The notes under the pieces: model-generated
What the model saw: only the letters and a program-made list of their open reading frames with translations
Told to the model about the DNA's origin: nothing
Databases searched by the model: none
Position numbers and translations under genes: made by a program
Assembly: GCF_022387135.1 (NCBI RefSeq)
Contig: NZ_CP092462.1
Coordinates: forward strand, 3,596,001-3,660,000
Direction: 5' to 3'
Source: Comamonas sp. B21-038
Lineage (GTDB): Bacteria > Pseudomonadota > Gammaproteobacteria > Burkholderiales > Burkholderiaceae_C
DNA length: 64,000 bases
Part shown: one piece after another, positions 52,762 to 63,194 of the stretch
How positions within the stretch are numbered: the first letter of the stretch is position 1
Layout of the letters: each line of letters begins with the position of its first letter

Positions 52762-53558
52762 GCAACGGCCAGCTGACCATTGCCGGCCTGGGCCCCGGCG
52801 GCCTGGAACAGATCACGCCCGCCGTGCTGCAGGCCTTGCTGGCGGCCGACGCGGTCGTGGGCTACTTTCCCTATGTGGCGCGTGCGCAGGCCCTGGTGGC
52901 GCAGAGTGCGCCGGCGGGCAGCCGCCAGCCGCAATGGCTCGCGTCGGACAACCGGGTGGAGCTGGAGCGCGCCCAGCAGGCGCTGGAACTGGCAGCCCAG
53001 GGCCGCCAGGTCGTCGTGGTCTCTTCCGGTGATCCGGGCGTGTTCGCGATGGCATCGGCCGTGTTTGAAGCCTTGGAGCGCGCGCCAGGTGCGCAGGCCG
53101 AACGCTGGCTGGCGCTGGATGTACAGGTACTGCCCGGCGTTACCGCGATGCTGGCCGCCGCCGCCCGCGCAGGCGCGCCGCTGGGCCATGATTTTTGCTG
53201 CATCAATCTGTCGGACAACCTCAAGCCCTGGCCGGTGATTGCCCGCCGCGTGGAACTGGCAGCCGAGGCCGATTTTGCGATGGCCTTCTACAACCCGCGC
53301 TCGCACAGCCGGCCCGAGGGCTTCAACCGCCTGCTGGCCCTGCTGCGCGCGCATTGCGAGCCCGAGCGGCTGCTGGTGTTTGCCCGCGCCGTCTCCACGC
53401 CCGAGGAATCGCTGCAGGTCTGCAGCCTGGCCGAGGCCCAGCCCGAGATGGCCGATATGCGCACCGTCGTGCTGGTGGGCAACCGCCTCACCCGCCGCGT
53501 GGGGCGCTACACCTACACGCCGCGCTATTACGGTGATGTGGACGGCAAGGCGCCATGA
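52755..53558 (+). CDS. cobJ: Precorrin-3B C17-methyltransferase
   Basis: A 267-residue methyltransferase doing the ring-contraction step. TIAGLGPGGLEQITPAVLQAL, VVVSSGDPGVFAMASAVFEAL, VLPGVTAMLAAAARAGAPLGHDFCCINLSDNLKPW and MAFYNPRSHSRP are family marks. Its 3' end overlaps the convergent cobK by 31 bases. Confidence 0.95.
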   Translation: MVSNGQLTIAGLGPGGLEQITPAVLQALLAADAVVGYFPYVARAQALVAQSAPAGSRQPQWLASDNRVELERAQQALELAAQGRQVVVVSSGDPGVFAMASAVFEALERAPGAQAERWLALDVQVLPGVTAMLAAAARAGAPLGHDFCCINLSDNLKPWPVIARRVELAAEADFAMAFYNPRSHSRPEGFNRLLALLRAHCEPERLLVFARAVSTPEESLQVCSLAEAQPEMADMRTVVLVGNRLTRRVGRYTYTPRYYGDVDGKAP

Positions 53559-54286
53559 CGGAGCCAATGCATGACCGCCGCCACGCTGTCGGTGCGCGGC
53601 CGCAGCGGCAGTGCCGGGCGCTGCACCATCACGACCGGCAGGCCCAGCGCACGGGCAGCGTCGATCTTGCCCTGCGTGGCGGAGCCGCCGGCATTCTTGG
53701 CCACCAGCCAGGCGATGCCGTGCTGCTGCAGCAAGGCCAGGTCGTCTGCCATGCTGAAAGGTCCCCGGCCCAGCACCACCGTATGCCGGGGCAGCGGCAA
53801 GCTGCCGGCCTGGGGTGCATCGACCAGGCGCAACAGGTAATGGTGCTGCGGGCAGGCGGCAAAGGCATCGAGCTGTTTGCGCCCCACTGCCAGAAATACC
53901 CGGCTGGGCGCCTCAGGCAGCGCGCTGGCGGCATCGGCCATGCTGGCCACATCGGTCCAGCGGTCGCCGGGCTGCGTCTGCCAGGGCGCGCGCTCCAGCG
54001 CCAGCAACGGCGTGCCGGTGGCTTCGCAGGCCGCGCAGGCGTTGCGGCTCATCTGCGCAGCAAAGGGATGGGTGGCATCCACCACATGGCTGATGCCCTG
54101 GGCGCGGATAAAGTCCGCCAGCCCCTGGGCCCCGCCAAAGCCGCCGCTGCGCGTGGGCAGCGGCTGGGCCAGCGGTTGCTGGGTAACCCCGGCATACGAG
54201 AAGCAGGCCCGCACACCCGCCTGGTGCAGGGCCTGGGTCAACTCGCTGGCGCCGCTGGTGCCGCCCAGCAGGAGAACATGCGTCAT
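53528..54286 (-). CDS. cobK: Precorrin-6A reductase (antisense within the cob cluster)
   Basis: A 252-residue NADPH-dependent reductase of precorrin-6A. VLLLGGTSGASELTQAL, HVVDATHPFAAQMSRNACAAC and AKNAGGSATQGKIDAARALGLPVVMVQRP are typical. It is the only cob gene on the minus strand. Its start codon (54286-54284) overlaps that of cobL (54285-54287) on the opposite strand at one CATG, and its end overlaps cobJ. AGGGATCAGTC precedes its ATG, so its ribosome site lies inside cobL and its promoter must too. Confidence 0.93.
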   Translation of the reverse strand: MTHVLLLGGTSGASELTQALHQAGVRACFSYAGVTQQPLAQPLPTRSGGFGGAQGLADFIRAQGISHVVDATHPFAAQMSRNACAACEATGTPLLALERAPWQTQPGDRWTDVASMADAASALPEAPSRVFLAVGRKQLDAFAACPQHHYLLRLVDAPQAGSLPLPRHTVVLGRGPFSMADDLALLQQHGIAWLVAKNAGGSATQGKIDAARALGLPVVMVQRPALPLRPRTDSVAAVMHWLRHGALPSTSP

Positions 54287-55478
54287 GACTGATCCCTGGT
54301 TGACGTTGATAGGTTTGAACGAGGATGGATTGTCAGGCCTCAGCGCAGCGGCTCAGCTGGCATTGGACCAGGCTGAACTGGTATTTGGCGGCCCCCGCCA
54401 TCTGCAGCTGGCCGCCATCGATGCGCGTGGCCGCCCCTGGCCCCAGCCTTTTGATGTGGCCCCGGTGCTGGCCGCGCGGGGCCGGCGGGTGGTGGTGCTG
54501 GCCTCGGGCGACCCCTTCTGGCATGGCGTGGGCGGCAGCCTGGCCGCGCACCTGCAGCCTGATGAGTGGCGCTGCCATGCCCAGCCCTCGACTTTTTCAC
54601 TGGTTGCCGCCCGCCTGGGTTGGCGGCTGGAAGCCTGCGACTGCCTGGGCCTGCATGCCAGCCCCATTGCGCAGCTGCTGCCCCGCCTGGCGCCTGGCCG
54701 CCAGCTGATCACCTTGCTACGCGATGGCGACGCCGTGCGGCAGCTGGCCGATTGGCTGCGCGACGAAGGCTGGGGCCAGAGCCCCTTGTGGGTGATGGAG
54801 GCCGTGGGCGGCCCGCGCGAGCGCTGCCGCATGCTGCGCGCCGATGAGGCCGCCGCTGCGTTGCAGGCCGACCCGGCGCAGGCGCCGGTGACCGTGGCCT
54901 TTATCGCCCAGGGCGGCCCTGCCTTGCCGGCCGTGCCCGGCAGGCCGGACGGCTGGTATGCCCACGATGGCCAGATCACCAAGGCACCGGCGCGTGCGCT
55001 GACCCTAGCCACCTTGGCCCCCCGGCCGGGCGAGCGGCTCTGGGACATTGGCGGCGGCTCGGGCTCGGTGGCTGTGGAATGGTGCCTGGCCGGAGGCTTG
55101 GCCATCAGCATTGAGCAGCATGCCGCGCGCGTGGACAACATCCGCCGCAATGCCGAGCGCTTTGGCCTGCAGGCCCGCATGCAGGTGGTGCACGGCCTGG
55201 CGCCAGAGGCTTTGCAAGACCTGCCCGCGCCCCAGGCCATCTTTGTTGGCGGCGGTTTTGACACCGCACTGTTTGCCGCGCTGCGGACCCACATGCCCAC
55301 AGGCTGCCGCCTGGTGGTGAATGCCGTGACCCTGGAAACCCAGGCGCTCTTGGTGCAGCTGCATGGTGAGCTGGGCGGCCAGCTGCTGCAGCTGGAGCTG
55401 TCCAGCGCGGCAGCGCTGGGCCGCATGCGCAGCTGGAAGGCCGCACGCCCGCTGGTGCAGTGGAGCTGGCAGGCATGA
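54285..55478 (+). CDS. cobL: Precorrin-6Y C5,15-methyltransferase (decarboxylating)
   Basis: A 397-residue fusion of two methyltransferases. The N-terminal CbiE-like half has LTLIGLNEDGLSGLSAAAQLALDQAELVFGGPRHL and VVVLASGDPFWHGVG; the C-terminal CbiT-like half has LWDIGGGSGSVAVEWCLAG, a Rossmann SAM site, and AIFVGGGFD. GGAG in CAGGAGAACATGCGTC precedes ATG 54285 and lies inside cobK. It overlaps cobE by ATGA. Confidence 0.94.
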   Translation: MTDPWLTLIGLNEDGLSGLSAAAQLALDQAELVFGGPRHLQLAAIDARGRPWPQPFDVAPVLAARGRRVVVLASGDPFWHGVGGSLAAHLQPDEWRCHAQPSTFSLVAARLGWRLEACDCLGLHASPIAQLLPRLAPGRQLITLLRDGDAVRQLADWLRDEGWGQSPLWVMEAVGGPRERCRMLRADEAAAALQADPAQAPVTVAFIAQGGPALPAVPGRPDGWYAHDGQITKAPARALTLATLAPRPGERLWDIGGGSGSVAVEWCLAGGLAISIEQHAARVDNIRRNAERFGLQARMQVVHGLAPEALQDLPAPQAIFVGGGFDTALFAALRTHMPTGCRLVVNAVTLETQALLVQLHGELGGQLLQLELSSAAALGRMRSWKAARPLVQWSWQA

Positions 55479-55954
55479 CGGCAGCAGCGCCGCACCGCTG
55501 CGTGGTGCTGGGCATGGGTTTGCGTGCCCAGGCCCAGGCCGCCGACCTGCAGGCGCTGTGGCTGCAGGCCCGGCAGGACCAGCCCGCGCTGGCCCATTTT
55601 TGCGCGGTGGCGGTGCTGCAAGGCAAGGAGCAGCGGCCGGCGCTGCAGCAGTGGGCCGCGCAGTTGCCGTTTGCGGTGGCGATAGTCGCGGTGGCCGAGC
55701 AGGCCCTGCCAGCGCAAGCGGTGGTGACGCAGTCGCCCCGCCTGCTGGCGCGTTACGGCACCGGCAGCGTGGCCGAGGCCGTGGCCATGTCTGCGGCTGC
55801 ACCCGCCCCCCGTTTGCTGCTGGCCCGCTTGGTGGCCGGCGACGGCAGCGCCACCCTGGCCGCCGCACTGCGCGAGCGCGGCACCACCCCCTATTGTTGT
55901 CTGGCAGCGGGCCTGCGCCCGGCTGATCCACAAACCCAAGGAGTTACGGCATGA
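55475..55954 (+). CDS. cobE: CobE / CbiG C-terminal-like protein
   Basis: A 159-residue protein with the CbiG C-terminal pattern: [20 protein letters not shown] at the start, [23 protein letters not shown] in the middle. CobE is needed in aerobic cobalamin synthesis, but its role is not fully defined. It overlaps cobL and cobM by ATGA on both sides, so it is embedded in the coupled unit. Confidence 0.82.
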   Translation: MTAAAPHRCVVLGMGLRAQAQAADLQALWLQARQDQPALAHFCAVAVLQGKEQRPALQQWAAQLPFAVAIVAVAEQALPAQAVVTQSPRLLARYGTGSVAEAVAMSAAAPAPRLLLARLVAGDGSATLAAALRERGTTPYCCLAAGLRPADPQTQGVTA

Positions 55955-56799
55955 CCGTGCATTTCATCGGCGCCGGCCCCGGCGCTGCCGACCTGATCAC
56001 CGTGCGCGGCCGCGACCTGATGGCCCGCTGCCCCGTCTGCCTCTATGCGGGCTCGCTGATCCCGCGCGAGCTGCTGGCCCATTGCCCGCCCGGCGCGCGC
56101 ATCGTCAACACCGCGTCGATGAGTCTGGACGAAATCATTGAAGAGATCCGCGCCGCCGATGCGCAGGGCCAGGATGTGGCGCGCCTGCACTCGGGCGATC
56201 TGTCGGTCTGGTCGGCCATGGGCGAGCAGCTGCGCCGGCTGCGCGCGCTGGGCATTGCCTACAGCGTGACGCCGGGCGTGCCCTCGTTTGCCGCGGCAGC
56301 CGCCACCCTGGGCGCAGAGCTGACCCTGCCGGGTCTGTGCCAATCGGTGGTGCTGACACGCACCTCGGGCCGCGCCACGGCGATGCCCGAGGGCGAGCAG
56401 CTGGCCGCCTTTGCCGCCACCGGCGCGGTGCTGGCGATCCACCTGTCCATCCATGTGGCCGAGAAGGTGCAAAGCGAGCTGCTGCCCCACTACGGCGCCG
56501 ACTGCCCGGCTGCCATCGTCTGGCGCGCCAGCTGGCCCGATGAAACCGTTGTGCGCACCACCGTGGGCCAACTGGCCCAGGCTGTTGCGGCCAGCATGGA
56601 GCGCACCGCCATCATCCTGGTGGGCCGCAGCATCAGCGCCGAGGACTTTGGCGAGAGCCGCCTCTACGCCACCGACTACGACCGCCGCTACCGGCCCCAG
56701 GGCACGGAGCCGCGCTTTCCGGCGCCACAGGCGGCGGTGGATACCGCCACGGATCGGCCGCTGGTTGCCACGCCCGCGAATCGCGAAGGCCAGGCATGA
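55951..56799 (+). CDS. cobM: Precorrin-4 C11-methyltransferase
   Basis: A 282-residue methyltransferase. [79 protein letters not shown] and [14 protein letters not shown] match the family. The last 40 residues form an unusual Pro/Ala-rich tail. Overlaps cobF by ATGA. Confidence 0.95.
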   Translation: MTVHFIGAGPGAADLITVRGRDLMARCPVCLYAGSLIPRELLAHCPPGARIVNTASMSLDEIIEEIRAADAQGQDVARLHSGDLSVWSAMGEQLRRLRALGIAYSVTPGVPSFAAAAATLGAELTLPGLCQSVVLTRTSGRATAMPEGEQLAAFAATGAVLAIHLSIHVAEKVQSELLPHYGADCPAAIVWRASWPDETVVRTTVGQLAQAVAASMERTAIILVGRSISAEDFGESRLYATDYDRRYRPQGTEPRFPAPQAAVDTATDRPLVATPANREGQA

Positions 56800-57635
56800 G
56801 CAGCAGTTTGCCGCCGGTCGCGCTGACCTTGATCGGCATTGGCACCGGCAACCCCGACCACCTGACCCGCCAGGCCATCGCGGCGATGAATGCGGCCGAC
56901 CTGCTGCTGCTGCCCCACAAGGGCGAGGACAAGGCCGAGCTGGCAGCGCTGCGCCAGTCGCTCTGCGATGCGGTGCTGCAGCAGCCCGCGCCGCTGATCG
57001 CCGGCTTTGACATGCCCGAGCGCCGCAGCCAGGGCGATGACTACCTGAACCAGGTCGATGAATGGCATGCCGCCATCACCCTGCGCTGGCAAGCCGCGAT
57101 TGCACAGGCGCTGGAGAGCGGCCTGGTGCCGCGTACGGATAACGGCGTGCTGCAGGTGGCGCTGCTGGTCTGGGGCGATCCATCGCTGTACGACAGCACC
57201 TTGCGCATTGCCGCGCGCATGCAGCCAGCGCCAGTGCAGGTATCGGTCATCGCAGGCATCACCTCGATGCAGGCGCTCACCGCCGCGCATGCGATCGCCG
57301 TCAATGACATTGGCCAGCCCTTTACCGTCACCACCGGCCGCCATCTGCGCGAGCAAGGCTGGCCGGCCGGGGTGGACACGCTGGTAGTGATGCTGGATGG
57401 CCAGTGCAGCTTTAACAGCCTGCCGGCGGAGCAAACCCGTGGTGTCTACATCTGGTGGGGCGCCTACCTGGGCATGGCCCAGCAGTGCCTGGAACATGGC
57501 CCGCTGGCCGAGGCGGCCGGGCGCATTGTGGCCACCCGCGCCGCTGCGCGCGCCCAGCATGGCTGGATCATGGATATCTACCTGCTGCGCCGCCTGCCCG
57601 GTGCGCCCCACTCCAATCAATCCAGCGCCGGCTGA
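56796..57635 (+). CDS. cobF: Precorrin-6A synthase (deacetylating)
   Basis: A 279-residue methyltransferase (C1 methylation with loss of acetate), specific to the aerobic route. [49 protein letters not shown] and [26 protein letters not shown] are the CobF pattern. Last cob gene here; the stop overlaps the convergent kdpD by 19 bases. Its presence, with CobG and CobE, marks the aerobic pathway. Confidence 0.92.
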   Translation: MSSSLPPVALTLIGIGTGNPDHLTRQAIAAMNAADLLLLPHKGEDKAELAALRQSLCDAVLQQPAPLIAGFDMPERRSQGDDYLNQVDEWHAAITLRWQAAIAQALESGLVPRTDNGVLQVALLVWGDPSLYDSTLRIAARMQPAPVQVSVIAGITSMQALTAAHAIAVNDIGQPFTVTTGRHLREQGWPAGVDTLVVMLDGQCSFNSLPAEQTRGVYIWWGAYLGMAQQCLEHGPLAEAAGRIVATRAAARAQHGWIMDIYLLRRLPGAPHSNQSSAG

Positions 57636-60307
57636 GGCAGCACCGGCAGCGCCAGGCTGAACACGGCCCCCGGACCGGGCTCAGCCGCAGCGGCATGCAA
57701 GCTGCCGCCATGGGCCTGCACAATGCGCTGGGCCAGCGCCAGCCCCAGCCCAATGCCGGAGATGCTGGACTCGGCATGGCCCCGGCTGAAGGGCGCAAAC
57801 AGCTGCTCGGGCGCCAGGTGCGCGGGCAGGCCCGGCCCGCTGTCCTGCACCCGCAGCAGCAGCTGATCGCGCTCCACTTGCGCGCTGACCCGCACGGCGG
57901 TGCCCACGGGCGTGTACTTGCTGGCGTTGTCCAGCAGGTTGACCAGCACCCGCTCCATCATCGCGGCATCGATCCACAGCAGCGGCAAACCGGCCGGCAG
58001 CTGTAGCTGCACCGGGTGCTCGGCCAGGCGCCCACCCAGCTGGCGCAACGCGCTGCCGACCAGCTCATCGACGGGGATCCAGGCGCGCTGCAGGTGCACG
58101 CCATCCTGCTGCAGCCGGGCCATCGCCAGCAGGTTGTCCACCAGCTGCTGCAAGGCCTGGGCCTGGTTGCGGATCTGCACCAGCATGTCCTGCGCGGGGC
58201 CAGGAGGCGCATGGGGCAGCCCGGCCTGGGCGGCACCCAGGATGCTGGTGAGGGGTGTGCGCAAATCATGCGATACCGATGACAGCAAGGTATTGCGCAT
58301 GCGCTCGCCCTCCATCGCCACCTGGGTCTGCTGGGCCACCTCGACAAAGTGCACCCGCTCCAGCGCCAGCGCGATCTGGCTGGCACAGGCGTCCAGCAGG
58401 CGGCGTTCCTCGGGCACCTTGAGGCGCTCGGGCGTGCGCAGCTGCAGCACCAGCACGCCGCGCGCCCGCACCGGCGCCATCAGCGGCACGTAGAGCGCCT
58501 CCGACGCCGCCAAGGTGTCCGTGCCCCGGCCGGCCATCTGGCTATGCTCCATGCTCCAGCGGCCGACACTGCTGTCTATCGCCGCCTCGCTGCCGGGCGC
58601 TACCTGCAACTGCTCTTGCGCATCAGGCAGCAGCAGGCCCGTGCGCGCATCGAACACCCCCGATACCGTCGTCAGCGCCGTCTGCACAACCTGCGCCTGC
58701 GTCAGTGCGCCCGACAGATCACGGGCCAGGCGCGCCAGCGCACCGGCGCGGCGCTCGCGCTCTGCCGCCACCCGGGCCTCATGCCGCAGCCGCGCCATCA
58801 GCTGGCCGCAAACCAGCGCGACGCCCAGCATCAGGCAGAAGGTGAAGATGTACTGCGTGTCATTGACGCCGAAGGAGTTGCGCGGCGGCACAAAGCAAAA
58901 ATCAAACAGCAGCACCGACAACAGCGCCGCCCAGGCGCCCGGCCCCCGGCCCCAGCGCAAGGCCGACAGCACGACCACCAGCAAAAAAAGCATCACCACA
59001 TTGGCGGGGTCAAACACCTGCAGCAGCGCCTGCGCCAGCAGCGCGGCAGCGCCGCAGGCCAGGCTGGCCCCCAGGTAGCCGCGCCAGGGCCACGGCGCCT
59101 CCCGCACCGGCGCGGGCTCGGGCCGGTTGCGCGGCCGGGGCACGGACAGCAGCAGCACATCCAGGCCCGGGTCCAGCCGGGCAATCTGCTCGGGCAGGCG
59201 CGATGAGGCCCAGGGCCACCAGCGCCGCGCCGCCGGCGGCACGCGGGCCAGCACCAGGTGGCTGGCATTGCGCTCACGCGCAAAATCGACCAGGGCCGCA
59301 GCGACCTGTGCACCCGGAATCGTCGCGGTATCCGCCCCCAGGCGGCCGGCCAGCGCCAGCGTTTTGAGCACGGCCTGCTGTGACTGCGCTGAGCGGTGCT
59401 GGCGCGCCGGTGCATCGACATACACCACCATCCAGTCGGCCTCCAGCCGCCGGGCCAGCCGTGCCACCTGGCGCACCAGCGCGTCGTCTCCAGCCTGGCC
59501 GCTGACCGCAACCAGCAGGCGCTCACGCGTCGGCCAGACATCGCCGATGGCGCGCTCGCGCCGGTAGTCGCGCATGTCCTCATCGACCCGGTCAGCGGTG
59601 CGGCGCAAGGCCAGCTCGCGCAAGGCCAGCAGGTTGCCCAGGCGGAAGAAATGGTGCGAGGCCCGCTCGGCCTGCTCCAGCGGGTAGATCTTGCCAGCCT
59701 TGAGGCGCTTGAGCAGCTCCTCGGGAGGCAGGTCGACGACGATGACCTCGCTGGCGTCGTCAAAGATATGGTCGGGCACGGTCTCATGGACCTGGATGCC
59801 GACAATGCCGCTGACCACATCGTTGAGGCTCTCCAGGTGCTGCACATTGAGCGTGGTCCAGACGTCGATGCCGGCATCGAGCAGCTCCTGCACATCCTGC
59901 CAGCGCTTGGGATGGCGCGACCCAGGCGCATTGCTGTGGGCCAGCTCGTCGAGCAGCAACACCTGCGGGTGGCGTGCCAATGCGGCATCCAGGTCAAAGG
60001 CCTCGCGCTGGCGGCCCTGGTGGGCCAGCATGCGGCGGGGCAGCAGCTCCAGGCCGTGCAGCTGCTGCACGGTCTCGGCCCGGCCATGGGTCTCCACCAG
60101 CCCCACCAGCACCTGGCGGCCCGCCTGGCGCTCGCGCTGCGCGGCCGCCAGCATCGCATAGGTCTTGCCTACCCCGGCATTGGAGCCAAAGTAGATGCGC
60201 AGCTTGCCCCGCGCCGCTTGCTGCTGGTCGGCCTTGAGCTGGGCGACCAGCGCGTCCGGGTCGGGCCGTGCGGCGGCTGCGCTGGGGGTGTTGCTGGGGT
60301 TGGGCAT
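57617..60307 (-). CDS. kdpD: KdpD potassium/turgor sensor kinase
   Basis: An 896-residue membrane histidine kinase. N-terminal KdpD domain with Walker A GSNAGVGKTYAMLAAAQRER and LLLDELAHSNAPGSRH; USP-like domain (ERLLVAVSGQAGDDALV); four membrane helices around residues 400-500 (LGASLACGAAALLAQALLQ, VVMLFLLVVVLSALRWG); GAF-like domain; HisKA with SSVSHDLRTPLTSILGAA; and HATPase with NLLDNASKYTPVG, DSGPGL and GIGLGLALAQRIV. It should sense low potassium and phosphorylate KdpE. ATG 60307; a TTG at 60328 is the alternative. 25 bases after kdpB. Confidence 0.95.
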   Translation of the reverse strand: MPNPSNTPSAAAARPDPDALVAQLKADQQQAARGKLRIYFGSNAGVGKTYAMLAAAQRERQAGRQVLVGLVETHGRAETVQQLHGLELLPRRMLAHQGRQREAFDLDAALARHPQVLLLDELAHSNAPGSRHPKRWQDVQELLDAGIDVWTTLNVQHLESLNDVVSGIVGIQVHETVPDHIFDDASEVIVVDLPPEELLKRLKAGKIYPLEQAERASHHFFRLGNLLALRELALRRTADRVDEDMRDYRRERAIGDVWPTRERLLVAVSGQAGDDALVRQVARLARRLEADWMVVYVDAPARQHRSAQSQQAVLKTLALAGRLGADTATIPGAQVAAALVDFARERNASHLVLARVPPAARRWWPWASSRLPEQIARLDPGLDVLLLSVPRPRNRPEPAPVREAPWPWRGYLGASLACGAAALLAQALLQVFDPANVVMLFLLVVVLSALRWGRGPGAWAALLSVLLFDFCFVPPRNSFGVNDTQYIFTFCLMLGVALVCGQLMARLRHEARVAAERERRAGALARLARDLSGALTQAQVVQTALTTVSGVFDARTGLLLPDAQEQLQVAPGSEAAIDSSVGRWSMEHSQMAGRGTDTLAASEALYVPLMAPVRARGVLVLQLRTPERLKVPEERRLLDACASQIALALERVHFVEVAQQTQVAMEGERMRNTLLSSVSHDLRTPLTSILGAAQAGLPHAPPGPAQDMLVQIRNQAQALQQLVDNLLAMARLQQDGVHLQRAWIPVDELVGSALRQLGGRLAEHPVQLQLPAGLPLLWIDAAMMERVLVNLLDNASKYTPVGTAVRVSAQVERDQLLLRVQDSGPGLPAHLAPEQLFAPFSRGHAESSISGIGLGLALAQRIVQAHGGSLHAAAAEPGPGAVFSLALPVLPQPALD

Positions 60308-60332
60308 GGTGGCGCTATTGTGGGGCAAGCCC

Positions 60333-62420
60333 TTAGACCAAGCCAGTGGCGGTCAGCAGCATGTCGATCAGCTTGATGCCGGCAAACGGCACCAGCAAGC
60401 CTCCCAGACCGTAGATCAGCAGATTGCGGCGCAGCAAGGCAGCCGCTCCCACGGCCCGGTAGCGCACGCCGCGCAAGGCCAGCGGCACCAGCGCGATGAT
60501 GATCAGCGCATTGAAGATGACCGCGCTCAGAATGGCCGAATCGGCACTGTGCAAACCCATGATGTTGAGCGACGCCAGCTGCGGGTAGGTGGCAACAAAG
60601 GCGGCCGGGATGATCGCAAAGTACTTGGCCACATCGTTGGCAATGCTGAAGGTGGTGAGCGCGCCGCGCGTCATCAGCATCTGCTTGCCGGTCTCCACCA
60701 CCTCGATGAGCTTGGTGGGGTTGCTGTCCAGGTCGACCATGTTGGCCGCTTCCTTGGCAGCCTGGGTGCCACTGTTCATCGCGACTGCGACATCGGCCTG
60801 GGCCAGAGCCGGTGCATCGTTGGTGCCGTCGCCGGTCATGGCCACCAGGCGGCCAGCGGCCTGGTGGCTGCGGATCAGCTGCAGCTTGTCCTCAGGCCGG
60901 GCCTCGGCCAGGTAGTCGTCCACGCCGGCCTCGGCGGCGATAGCGGCGGCCGTCAGGGGGTTGTCGCCGGTCACCATCACGGTCTGGATGCCCATGCGGC
61001 GCAGCTGCGCAAAGCGCTCGCGCATGCCGGGTTTGACAACGTCCTTGAGCTCGATGACGCCCAGCACCTGGGCGCCCTCGGCCACCACCAGCGGCGTGCT
61101 GCCCTTGCGCGAGACGCTCTCCACCGCCAGCTGCACCGCCTGCGGAAACTGCCCGCCCAGCGACTCGACATGGCGGCGCAGCGCATCGGCCGCGCCTTTG
61201 CGCAGGCTGCGCAGGCCAGCGGGGCCGGCCAGGTCCAGTCCGCTCATGCGGGTCTGGGCGGTAAAGGGCACCGGCTGGGCCTGGGCGGGGTCGAGCGCTG
61301 CAGGGTTCAGGCCATGGCGCTCATGGGCCAGGGCCACCACGCTGCGGCCTTCCGGGGTGTCATCGGCCATCGACGACAGCAGCGCGGCCTCGGCCAGCAG
61401 CGCAGCGCTCACGCCAGGCGCTGGCAGGAACTCGCTGGCCTGGCGGTTGCCCAGGGTGATGGTGCCGGTCTTGTCCAGCAGCAGCACATCCACATCGCCT
61501 GCAGCCTCGACCGCGCGGCCCGAGGTGGCAATCACATTGGCCTGCATCATGCGGCCCATGCCGGCCACGCCAATGGCCGACAACAGGCCACCGATGGTGG
61601 TCGGGATCAGGCAGACCAGCAGCGCCACCAGCACGGCCACGCCGACTGCACTGCCGCTGCCCGATTGCGCCACCGCAAAGACCGAGAACGGCCAGAGCGT
61701 GACGATGACCATCAGAAACACCAGGGTGAGCCCCACCAGCAGAATGCCCAGCGCCAGCTCGTTGGGGGTCTTCTGGCGCTTGGCCGATTCGACCATGGAG
61801 ATCATGCGGTCCAGAAACGACTCGCCCGGGTTCACCGTGACCTCGACCACCAGCCAGTCGGACAGCACGCGCGTGCCGCCGGTCACCGACGAGAAATCGC
61901 CGCCGGCCTCGCGCACCACGGGGGCCGATTCACCGGTGATGGCACTCTCATCGACCGAGGCCACGCCTTCGACCACGGTGCCGTCGAGCGCGATCACATC
62001 TCCGGCCTCCACCAACAGGAACGTGCCCTTGGTCAGGCTGCTGGCGGGCTGGGCCGTCCAGGCGGCGCCATGCTGCGCCTGCTGCAGCACCTTGGCAACC
62101 GTATCGCGCTTCATGCCGCGCAGGCTGGCGGCCTGGGCGCGGCTGCGCCCTTCGGCCAGGGCCTCGGCAAAGTTGGCAAACAGCACGGTGAACCACAGCC
62201 AACCGGCAATGGCCAACGTAAACCCGCTGCTGCCCTGTGCCGTCAGCAGATTCTGCAGCCACAGCAGGCTGGTGAGCCAGGCGCCCAGGTAGACCACAAA
62301 CATGACCGGGTTGGTCCATTGCAGGCGGGGCGAGAGTTTGCGCAGCGCATCCCAGGCAGCGGCCTGCAGCAGTGCCAGATCGCCGAGGCCAGCGGATGCC
62401 GTCATTTTTTTCGTGTTCAT
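60333..62420 (-). CDS. kdpB: Potassium-transporting ATPase subunit B
   Basis: A 695-residue P-type ATPase of KdpFABC. Phosphorylation motif [15 protein letters not shown] ([14 protein letters not shown]), the hinge [31 protein letters not shown] and seven helices are complete. It should drive K+ uptake through KdpA. It lies after kdpC (ATGA overlap at 62417-62420) and before kdpD, not in the usual A-B-C order. Confidence 0.97.
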   Translation of the reverse strand: MNTKKMTASAGLGDLALLQAAAWDALRKLSPRLQWTNPVMFVVYLGAWLTSLLWLQNLLTAQGSSGFTLAIAGWLWFTVLFANFAEALAEGRSRAQAASLRGMKRDTVAKVLQQAQHGAAWTAQPASSLTKGTFLLVEAGDVIALDGTVVEGVASVDESAITGESAPVVREAGGDFSSVTGGTRVLSDWLVVEVTVNPGESFLDRMISMVESAKRQKTPNELALGILLVGLTLVFLMVIVTLWPFSVFAVAQSGSGSAVGVAVLVALLVCLIPTTIGGLLSAIGVAGMGRMMQANVIATSGRAVEAAGDVDVLLLDKTGTITLGNRQASEFLPAPGVSAALLAEAALLSSMADDTPEGRSVVALAHERHGLNPAALDPAQAQPVPFTAQTRMSGLDLAGPAGLRSLRKGAADALRRHVESLGGQFPQAVQLAVESVSRKGSTPLVVAEGAQVLGVIELKDVVKPGMRERFAQLRRMGIQTVMVTGDNPLTAAAIAAEAGVDDYLAEARPEDKLQLIRSHQAAGRLVAMTGDGTNDAPALAQADVAVAMNSGTQAAKEAANMVDLDSNPTKLIEVVETGKQMLMTRGALTTFSIANDVAKYFAIIPAAFVATYPQLASLNIMGLHSADSAILSAVIFNALIIIALVPLALRGVRYRAVGAAALLRRNLLIYGLGGLLVPFAGIKLIDMLLTATGLV

Positions 62421-63115
62421 GGTTGGCTCCGGGTTGGCAATGCGTCCAGCGCCATGTTGAGCGCCAGCACGTTCACGCGCTGCTCACCGAGCAGGTAGCC
62501 GGTGCGCTGCTGCGTAGCCTGGTCCAGCAACTGCTGCACCTGGGCGGGGGGCAATTGGCGCTCGCGTGCCACGCGGGGCAGTTGCAACTGGGCATTGGCG
62601 ACCGAGATATGCGGGTCCAGGCCCGAAGCCGATGCGGTCACCGCATCGACCGGCACGGCCGCATCGGCAGCCAGGCCGTTGGTGCTGCGGTACTGCGCCA
62701 CACGCTCGGCCACGCTATCGGCCAGCCCCTGGCTGCTGACGCCCTGGTTGCTGGCGCCGGACAGTCCGGCGTTGTAGGGCGCAGCGATGCTGGCCCCTTC
62801 CTGCTTGGGGTCAGGCGCCGTCGTGGCGCTGGGCCGGCCATGGAAGTAGCGGGCGCTGTCAAACTGCTGGCCAATCAGGGCGGAGCCCACGATCTGGCCG
62901 TCGCGCAGCACCAGCGAGCCATTGGCCGCATGGGGCAGCAGCGCCTGGGCCACGCCGGTGGTGGCCAGCGGGTAGGCGACGCCGCACAGCAGCAGCACCA
63001 GCACGGCGGCGCGGGCACTGCTGCCCAGGGTGCGGCCCCAGCCTGCGGCGGCGGGGACAGCAGCCTGCTGCGCGCCGGGCGCTGGCAGGCGTTTATCGGA
63101 ATCAAGGCTTGTCAT
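62417..63115 (-). CDS. kdpC: Potassium-transporting ATPase subunit C
   Basis: A 232-residue subunit with one N-terminal helix ([25 protein letters not shown]) and the periplasmic KdpC domain: [77 protein letters not shown] precedes ATG 63115. The N-terminus carries a Pro/Ala-rich cytoplasmic extension. It is placed before kdpB, 80 bases after kdpA. Confidence 0.95.
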   Translation of the reverse strand: MTSLDSDKRLPAPGAQQAAVPAAAGWGRTLGSSARAAVLVLLLCGVAYPLATTGVAQALLPHAANGSLVLRDGQIVGSALIGQQFDSARYFHGRPSATTAPDPKQEGASIAAPYNAGLSGASNQGVSSQGLADSVAERVAQYRSTNGLAADAAVPVDAVTASASGLDPHISVANAQLQLPRVARERQLPPAQVQQLLDQATQQRTGYLLGEQRVNVLALNMALDALPTRSQP

Positions 63116-63194
63116 GTTTTTCTCCTGCGGGCACGGCCTGGCCATGCCCCGGTTCGCTCCACATCAGTTGCAAGTTCGGGTCAAAGGCGGGGGC

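Noticed and set aside
60195..62498. Very long open frame on the plus strand opposite kdpB
   Set aside because: It is the antisense shadow of a complete, well-recognised P-type ATPase gene; its Gln/His/Arg-rich composition is what high-GC antisense frames give.
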